Assembly (NCBI GenBank): GCA_002361335.1
Contig: DESS01000169.1
Coordinates: forward strand, 21,335-29,276
DNA from: Richelia sp. UBA3308
GTDB taxonomy: Bacteria; Cyanobacteriota; Cyanobacteriia; Cyanobacteriales; Nostocaceae
DNA length: 7,942 nt
Direction of reading: 5' to 3'
Below the pieces are notes generated by a model that was not told where the DNA came from, made no database searches, and saw nothing but the letters and a program-made list of their open reading frames with translations. A program made the translations under genes and the position numbers. Position 1 is the first letter of the stretch. Each line of letters begins with the position of its first letter. Below, piece after piece: positions 1 through 5,800 of this stretch.

Positions 1-33
1 TTCTTCCTCTTCCCTTCTGCCTTGATGAAACGG
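1..33. repeat. Possible repeat-derived coding segment at the left edge
   Basis: The pyrimidine-rich TTCTTCCTCTTCCCTTCTGC followed by CTTG resembles the CTTCTGCCTT-type short repeats common in filamentous cyanobacteria. On the coding strand it gives HQGRREEE right after FINNPF, where the first NRPS has FIPNPF followed by its own palindrome insertion. The expected motif KLYKTGD has not yet begun at the edge. Cut by the window, so only a tentative call. Confidence 0.4.
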
Positions 34-2589
34 ATTATTGATAAAATTTTCTGCTGTTAATTCCGATTTATTTAAATAACCCTTTGCTAAACCAGTACCA
101 CCAATATATAACTGTCCCGGAACACCAATAGGAACAGGTTTTAAATAATCATTTAAAACGTAAAACTGGGTATTATTAATTGGTTTACCAATCGGAACAG
201 TTTTTGTAGAGACGCGATATATCGCGTCTCTACATTGCACTACAGATGACCAAATTGTAGCCTCCGTTGGACCATATAAATTCCATACTTCTTTACTACG
301 TTTCAATAATTCTTCAGCAATATTTATATCTAAAGCTTCTCCACCGCAAAGAATTTTTAATTGTTGATTTCCTTTCCATCCTGCTGTTAATAATAACCTC
401 CAAGTAGCAGGAGTCGCTTGCATTATTGTTACTTGATTTTTATCTAAACTTTGTTTTAAAAGAGTTCCATCAGTTGTAATTTCTCTACTAGCAATAATTA
501 AACGCGCACCAGTAATTAAAGGTAAATATAATTCTAATCCAGCAATATCAAAAGATAGTGTAGTTACTGATAGTAAAATATCATTTGATGTGATTCCCGG
601 TTTTTGCTGCATTGATTCGAGACAGTTAACCAAGGATTTGTGCATAATTTGCACACCTTTGGGTTTACCCGTGGAACCAGAAGTGTAGATAATATAAGCT
701 AATCTCCCCAGCCCCCCTTGAGAAGGGGGGTTATGAATGGGTTGTTGTGTAATTAATTCCCAGTCAGTATCAAGATTAATAACCTCACCGCGATAAAGCT
801 GTGCATTATCTTCCCTCTCCTTATCAAGGAGAGGGGTTGCAGATTTTATTCCCCTCTCCTTATCAAGGAGAGGGGTTAGGGGTGAGGTTTTTGAATCTAT
901 GACTAAAAAATCCACCCCCGAATCTTCCACCATAAATGTCAAACGTTGTTCTGGAAAAGCTGGATCTAAAGGAATATAAGTTCCACCCGCTTTCAAAATA
1001 CCTAATAATCCCACGAGCATTTTTTCAGAACGTTCTAAACAAATTCCCACCCGTGTTTCTGCTTCTACACCAACGGATTTTAAATAATTAGCAAGTTGAT
1101 TTGCTTTTTCGTTTAACTCTTTATATGTAAACTGTTGCGATTCAAAAACAGTTGCAATTTTATCTGGTGTAAGTTCAACTTGTGCTTCAAATAATTGATG
1201 AATACAAAGCTTTGAATAATCGCAATTCGTATCGTTCCAGTCAATCAATAATTGCTGTTTTTCTGCTGCGGTTAACAAAGGTAATTCACAAACTTTTTGT
1301 TGCGGATTTGTAACAATACCTTGCAATAAAGTTTCTAAATGACCTAACATCCTGCTGATAGTTGCTGAGTCAAAACGGTTGCTATCATAGTTAATTCGTA
1401 ATGATAGTTCTGCATCAGGAATTACTGTTAGTGAAAGGGGATAATTAGTACGTTCAAAACCTTTTGTTTGACTAATTTGTAAATCATTACTCCAACCTTG
1501 TAAAACAGTATCGATGGAAACCGGATAGTTTTCAAAAATAACCAAACTTTCAAATAATCCGACTCCAGGAGCTACATCACTCCACTGTTGAATATCAATC
1601 AGTGAACTATAAGAAAAAGACTCTTGTTCAATTTGTTGGGTTTGTAATTGCTGTAACCAAGGTAATAATTCGTCGTCCGCAGATAAATTTACTCGTACAG
1701 GTAATGTATTGATAAATAAACCTATAATTGATTCTACACCAGGTAAATTAGCTGGACGACCGGATACTGTGGCTCCAAATACAATATCATTTTCCCCACT
1801 ATAGTGACTGAGAAGAATAGCCCAAATTCCTTGAGATATGGTATTTAAAGTTAAGCGATTTTGTTGTGCTAAATTCTGAAGTTTAGTAGTTAAATTAATC
1901 GATAATTTAATTTTTTGTTCGCTGTTAATACTAAACGCTGTCCCTATTGCCTTTTTTATTAATGGAGTTGGAGCTCTAAAATCTTTGAGTTTATCTCGCC
2001 AAAATGTTTCTGCTGTTGCAATATCTTGTTGTTGTATCCATTCGATATAAACTCGATAAGGACGAGGAGTCGGTAAAAATAAAGATTGATTTTGGCAAGC
2101 TGCTTGATAAAAACTGAAAACTTCTTTTAATAATATTCCGTTACACCAACCATCCATTAATAAATGATGGTGACTCCAAACAAAATAATATTCATCGGCT
2201 TGTATTTGTAATAAAGCACAACGCATCAAAGGAGGTTGATTTAAATCAAATCCTTGCTGTCTATCTGCTTGTAAAAATTCTTCAAATTTATCATTTTGTT
2301 GGTTGATAGTTAAACCTTGCCAATTTTCTTCAATCCAAGGTAAATTAACTTGATTGTAAACAACTTGCAGGGGTTTTTCTGCTTCTTCCCAATAAAAAGC
2401 TGTGCGTAAAATTGTATGACGTTCTATGACTTTTTGCCATGGGATTTTGAAAGCTGAAATATTGAGATTACCTTTTATTTTACAGCTACGTTGTTCAAAA
2501 TAAACCCCGGATTCCGGAGAGTATAAGGAATGAAATAGCATTCCCTGTTGCATGGGAGAAAGTTCGTATAAGTCTATTATGTTATCCAT
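1..2589 (-). CDS. Non-ribosomal peptide synthetase, DCL condensation - adenylation (predicted Gly), C-terminus outside window
   Basis: This is the N-terminal part of an NRPS that should accept a peptide ending in a D-residue and extend it with an amino acid activated as AMP-ester. The frame is open from the ATG at 2589 to the window edge (863 codons, no stop). Residues ~8-430 are a condensation domain: LSPMQQGMLFH at the start and H140-HHLLMDGWC with the HHxxxDG catalytic motif at 141-147 are DCL-type; GLFINTLPVRV lies near 290-300. Residues ~455-863 are an adenylation domain: LKAGGTYIPLD (A2), YIIYTSGSTGKPKG (A3, 632-645), LSFDIAG, LCGGEAL (A4 region, 747-753), NLYGPTEATIW (A5, 772-782). Pocket residues D681, I682, L685, Q724, L747, G749, L773, I781, W782 give DILQLGLIW, the textbook Gly code. 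The start codon gives a very short leader, normal for a protein accepting from an epimerization-terminated partner; no good Shine-Dalgarno is seen. Three repeat-derived insertions lie in the adenylation domain. Carrier domain and anything after it are outside the window. Confidence 0.96.
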   Translation of the reverse strand, partial: MDNIIDLYELSPMQQGMLFHSLYSPESGVYFEQRSCKIKGNLNISAFKIPWQKVIERHTILRTAFYWEEAEKPLQVVYNQVNLPWIEENWQGLTINQQNDKFEEFLQADRQQGFDLNQPPLMRCALLQIQADEYYFVWSHHHLLMDGWCNGILLKEVFSFYQAACQNQSLFLPTPRPYRVYIEWIQQQDIATAETFWRDKLKDFRAPTPLIKKAIGTAFSINSEQKIKLSINLTTKLQNLAQQNRLTLNTISQGIWAILLSHYSGENDIVFGATVSGRPANLPGVESIIGLFINTLPVRVNLSADDELLPWLQQLQTQQIEQESFSYSSLIDIQQWSDVAPGVGLFESLVIFENYPVSIDTVLQGWSNDLQISQTKGFERTNYPLSLTVIPDAELSLRINYDSNRFDSATISRMLGHLETLLQGIVTNPQQKVCELPLLTAAEKQQLLIDWNDTNCDYSKLCIHQLFEAQVELTPDKIATVFESQQFTYKELNEKANQLANYLKSVGVEAETRVGICLERSEKMLVGLLGILKAGGTYIPLDPAFPEQRLTFMVEDSGVDFLVIDSKTSPLTPLLDKERGIKSATPLLDKEREDNAQLYRGEVINLDTDWELITQQPIHNPPSQGGLGRLAYIIYTSGSTGKPKGVQIMHKSLVNCLESMQQKPGITSNDILLSVTTLSFDIAGLELYLPLITGARLIIASREITTDGTLLKQSLDKNQVTIMQATPATWRLLLTAGWKGNQQLKILCGGEALDINIAEELLKRSKEVWNLYGPTEATIWSSVVQCRDAIYRVSTKTVPIGKPINNTQFYVLNDYLKPVPIGVPGQLYIGGTGLAKGYLNKSELTAENFINNPFHQGRREEEE
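205..234. repeat. Perfect 30-bp palindrome inside the second NRPS gene
   Basis: The arm TGTAGAGACGCGATA is followed immediately by its exact reverse complement, with no spacer. It lies in frame in the adenylation domain between the A5 motif (GPTEATIW) and the IGKP segment and codes for exactly ten residues, CRDAIYRVST, at about 786-795. A second, slightly decayed copy lies at 4963-4984 in the neighbouring gene. This is an interspersed palindromic repeat of a kind seen in filamentous cyanobacterial genomes; that family link comes from memory and was not searched. Confidence 0.93.
712..730. repeat. GC-rich hairpin repeat next to the A3 motif
   Basis: CCCCCCTT-GAG-AAGGGGGG forms a perfect 8-bp stem with a 3-nt loop. 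With flanking bases it reads in frame as PPSQGGLGR, directly before LAYIIYTSGSTG, the phosphate-binding A3 motif of the second NRPS. The first NRPS has TVPENLAYVIYTSGSTG at the same place, so the segment appears to be a repeat replacement or insertion. It is a different repeat type from the TPLLDKER hairpins about 90 bp away. Confidence 0.85.
781..889. repeat. Composite two-hairpin repeat element inside the second NRPS gene
   Basis: The outer arms AACCTCACC (781-789) and GGTGAGGTT (881-889) are exact inverted repeats. Inside are two GC-rich hairpins: CCCTCTCCTT-ATC-AAGGAGAGGG at 813-835 and an 11-bp-stem version of the same at 851-875. On the coding strand each hairpin reads TPLLDKER. The element occupies about residues 568-603 of the adenylation domain, between core motifs A2 and A3, without breaking the frame. 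A similarly built element is at 5334-5432. Confidence 0.9.
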
Positions 2590-2629
2590 TTTTTATAATT
2601 GGGAATTGGTAAGTAGTTCAATAAGAAAA

Positions 2630-2657
2630 ATTATAATTGAGACAAGGCAAAAGGCAA
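2630..2657 (-). promoter_or_regulatory. Possible promoter of the second NRPS gene
   Basis: On the minus strand TTGCCT (2657-2652, four of six matches to TTGACA) is followed 16 bp later by a perfect TATAAT (2635-2630). The start codon is about 40 nt further on, at 2589. This could give the second gene its own transcription, in addition to read-through from the first. The surroundings are AT-rich, so a chance TATAAT is quite possible; confidence is low. Confidence 0.3.
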
Positions 2658-2662
2658 AAGGC
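2644..2662. repeat. Short tandem heptamer repeat in the NRPS spacer
   Basis: AAGGCAA occurs twice in tandem, followed by AAGGC (2.7 units). Read on the minus strand it is the TTGCCTT type of cyanobacterial heptamer repeat. It overlaps the possible -35 region for the downstream NRPS gene. It is a different heptamer from the array at 2784-2867, so this 274-bp spacer holds two unrelated heptamer families. Confidence 0.7.
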
Positions 2663-2679
2663 TGTCATGCAATAGACAG
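2662..2679. other. Small hairpin in the NRPS spacer
   Basis: CTGTC (2662-2666) and GACAG (2675-2679) can pair around an 8-nt loop. No T-run follows on either strand, so it is not a convincing terminator. It directly adjoins the heptamer repeat at 2644-2662 and may be part of the same repeat complex. Confidence 0.35.
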
Positions 2680-2772
2680 GAGGGTGTTACCTTGGTTACA
2701 TTTCTGAACATAGTGATATTTTTTTGCGCCAACTTACTTAATTGATAAAAGGTAATTGGTAATTAGTTATGG

Positions 2773-2787
2773 GTTGCTTATAGCAAC
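2773..2787. other. Hairpin at the edge of the heptamer array
   Basis: GTTGC (2773-2777) pairs with GCAAC (2783-2787) around TTATA. With three mismatches the stem extends to 14 bp because the flank at 2764-2777 is partly complementary to the first heptamer units. It lies about 80 bp downstream of the first NRPS stop codon but has no following T-run in the gene's direction, so it is not called a terminator. Confidence 0.4.
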
Positions 2788-2867
2788 TAACAACTAACCA
2801 CTAACAAATAACAACTAACAACTAACAACTAACCACTAACAACTAACAACTAACAACTAACAACTAA
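2784..2867. repeat. Tandem array of twelve 7-bp units
   Basis: Twelve contiguous heptamers: nine CAACTAA, two CCACTAA and one CAAATAA, 84 bp in all. On the minus strand the unit is TTAGTTG. The array begins inside the last codon of the upstream NRPS gene: its first unit, read on the minus strand, supplies the TAG stop. Short tandem heptamers are a known feature of filamentous cyanobacterial intergenic DNA. No protein-binding role can be assigned from sequence. Confidence 0.95.
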
Positions 2868-5800
2868 TTATTTCTTTTTCTAATTTTGGACATGAATTGA
2901 TCGAGTTGTTGTTGGCTAAGATTGGCTGCTTTGAAATCTGAGGGCGTATAACCTCTTGATTCTGGGGATTTACAGTGGTTAATTAAGTTTTGTAGGTTGG
3001 TAATATATGTTTGTGCTAGATTTTCGATGGTTGTTTGTTGATAAATATTATGGCTATAGTTCCAGGTTAGTTGTAGTTTATTTTCGGATATCCATGAGTT
3101 AATTTCTATTAAATATTGACGCTTTGCTTTGATACTCCGGTTGTCTCCTGTAGGTTCTTTTGCTAGTCCTAAAATTAAGGAATCTGTGGGTGTAAAGTCA
3201 AGTTGTCCTAAGTAGTTAAATTTTATCTGAGGTTGGGGCTGATTTTCTAAACTAGTTTTTACGGTTTCGTCGTTGTTGAGATAGCGCAATAAACCATAAC
3301 TGAATCCGCGATTGGGTATTTCTCGCAGTTGTTCTTTTACTGATTTAATAATTGCTTCTAAGTTACGATTATCGTCTAATTTTAATAGCACTGGGAAAAG
3401 AGTTGTAAACCAACCAATTGTACGAGATAAATCTACATCTGAAAATAAATCTTCTCTTCCATGTGCTTCTAAATCTATAAGTAAGGTTGGTACGGTTGTC
3501 CATTGATTAAAAGTTTGTAATAGTGCTGTGAGTAAAATATCGTTAATTTGGGTTTTGTAAGCTTTGGGAACTTCTTCTAATAAAGCACTTGTTTGTTCTG
3601 CATCTAAGATTGCATTTACTTCAGCAGTAGAAGCAACTGTATTTTGCTTTTGGTCAATTTGATAATCTACAGGTAAGGAAACATTTTGATAATTTATAGA
3701 ATCTATAGAATTTATATTTGATAACCAGTAATTTAATTCATCTAAAACCGTTTGCGATCGCGCATAATTAATTAATTGATTTGCCCAAGTTTTAAATGAG
3801 GTTGTCTTAGGTGGTAATTCTATATTTTTGCTAGTTTCAATTTGTTTATAGGCTGTTGCTAAGTCTGTTAACAAGATACGCCAAGAAACGCTATCAATTA
3901 CAAGATGGTGGATAATTATTAAAATCCGATGATTATTTGACTCACCAAGCTGAAATAATACACATTGTAATAATGATTCTGACAAATTCAAATTAGTTTG
4001 TAGTTGAGAACTAATTTGTGTAACTGTAATATTTTGCTCGTTTTCTGTTAACTGCGATAAATCGATAGTAGTGAAGGGAACTCTATCGCTAGGGTTTTCA
4101 TAAAACTGTTGCCATTGTGAATCATCTTCCACATAGCGCAAACGTAAACCATCATGATGAATGAGTAATTGTCTCCAAACTTGTTCTAATAATTCAGGTT
4201 TCAAGTTCGGTACAACTTCCAATAAAACCGACTGATTATAATGATGAATTTCTGGTAAACTTTGCTCAAAAAACCAATGTTGAATCGGTGTTAATGGTAC
4301 TTCACCTGTAAGAATACCTTGCTCAGCTTGAATTTGAGTTTTTGTTCCGGCAACGGTAGCAAGTTCGGCAATAGTTTGATATTGAAATAATTGTCTTGGA
4401 GTAAGACTCAACCCAGCTTGATTTGCTCTGGCAATAATCTGGATGCTGAGAATCGAATCTCCCCCCATCTCAAAAAAGTTATCGTCAATTCCAACATTTA
4501 TTCCTAAAACCTCAGACCAAATTTTAGTTAAAATAATTTCTTTTTCAGTAGTTGGTGGAGTATTATTTTCATTTTTTCCTTGAGATAAATCTGGTATCGG
4601 TAAAGCTTTGCGGTCAATTTTACCATTACTCGTTAGAGGTAACTTTTTTAATTCCACAAAAAACGACGGAATCATATAATCGGGAAGTTTTCCCCGTAAA
4701 AATTGACGAATTTCGTTGTTAACTATGGCATGAGAAGAAACAAAATAAGCAACCAATCGTTGATTGCCAGAATCATCACTATGAGGAATCACACAAGCTT
4801 GTTGAATCTGTGGATATTGATTTAAAACAGCTTCAATTTCTTCTAATTCAATCCGAAAACCTTTAATTTTTACCTGATTATCTAAACGTCCTAAATATTC
4901 TAAATTTCCATCTGGTAAATAACGAACTAAATCACCTGTTTTGTATAATTTGGAATTGCGGGGAGACGCGATATATCGCGTCTCTACAATAAATGGATTA
5001 GGAATAAATTTTTCTGCGGTTAATTCTGGTTTATTTAAATAACCCCGTGCTACACCCACTCCACCTATGTATAATTCCCCAGGAATACCAATAGGAACTG
5101 GTTGCAAATATTTATCTAATACGTAAAGCTGCACATTGGCGATCGCACTACCAATGGGAACAGCATTTTTAGTTGTAGATTTATTTGAAGCATCATAAAT
5201 ACTGCAACCGACAACGGTTTCTGTGGGACCATATTCATTAATTAATCTAGTATTGGGATAATTATCTCGCCAAAATTTAAGGTGATTTTCTAACAGAGCT
5301 TCTCCACCAATAATAAAGGCTCTGGTTGGATTTAACCTCACCCCGTCCTGACGGACACCCCTCTCCTTATCAAGGAGAGGGGAAGAAATTACACCCCTCT
5401 CCTTACCAAGGAGAGGGGATGGGGGTGAGGTTGTCAGTTGACTTAATACCCCTAAATGAGCGGGTGTTAATTTCACCAAACTAAAATCACTATCAGAATT
5501 TGATGTAGAATTTAATAAAGAACTTAAAGCTTCAATTTCTTGTTCTTCCGGTACTAAGGTAACTGTTTTTCCTACTATTAAAGGAGTATAAATACTAGTA
5601 ATTGTTGCATCAAAACTAATAGAAGATTGTACTGGTGAACCATTTCCTTGAGCTACATTGTAAGCTTGTGTTGCCCAAATTAAATAATTTGTTAAACCTC
5701 GATGGGTTAATAATGTTCCTTTAGGATTACCGGTTGAACCAGAAGTATATATAACATAAGCTAAATTTTCTGGAACAGTTTTATTTATAGGATTAGTTGT

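Noticed and set aside
781..889. CRISPR-like reading of the repeated CCCCTCTCCTTATCAAGGAG units
   Set aside because: Only two units per locus, inside coding sequence, with hairpin structure and no regular spacers or cas genes; they are interspersed palindromic repeats.
1..2589. Second NRPS as a pseudogene disrupted by repeats
   Set aside because: I followed the codons from 2589 to 1 and found no stop or frameshift; all adenylation and condensation motifs within the window are intact on both sides of each insertion.
2631..2711. 26-codon minus-strand frame starting ATG at 2711 in the NRPS spacer (MFRNVTKVTPSCLLHDS...)
   Set aside because: No ribosome binding site, and most of it is translated repeat DNA (the AAGGCAA heptamers and adjacent hairpin). 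It is more likely a repeat-derived accidental frame than a gene.
2773..2787. Rho-independent terminator after the first NRPS
   Set aside because: The core stem is only five base pairs and no T-run follows it in the direction of transcription.
3312..3506. 64-codon open frame on the plus strand
   Set aside because: It lies entirely antisense to the epimerization domain, whose conserved motifs prove the minus-strand frame; it shows no recognisable domain or ribosome binding site.
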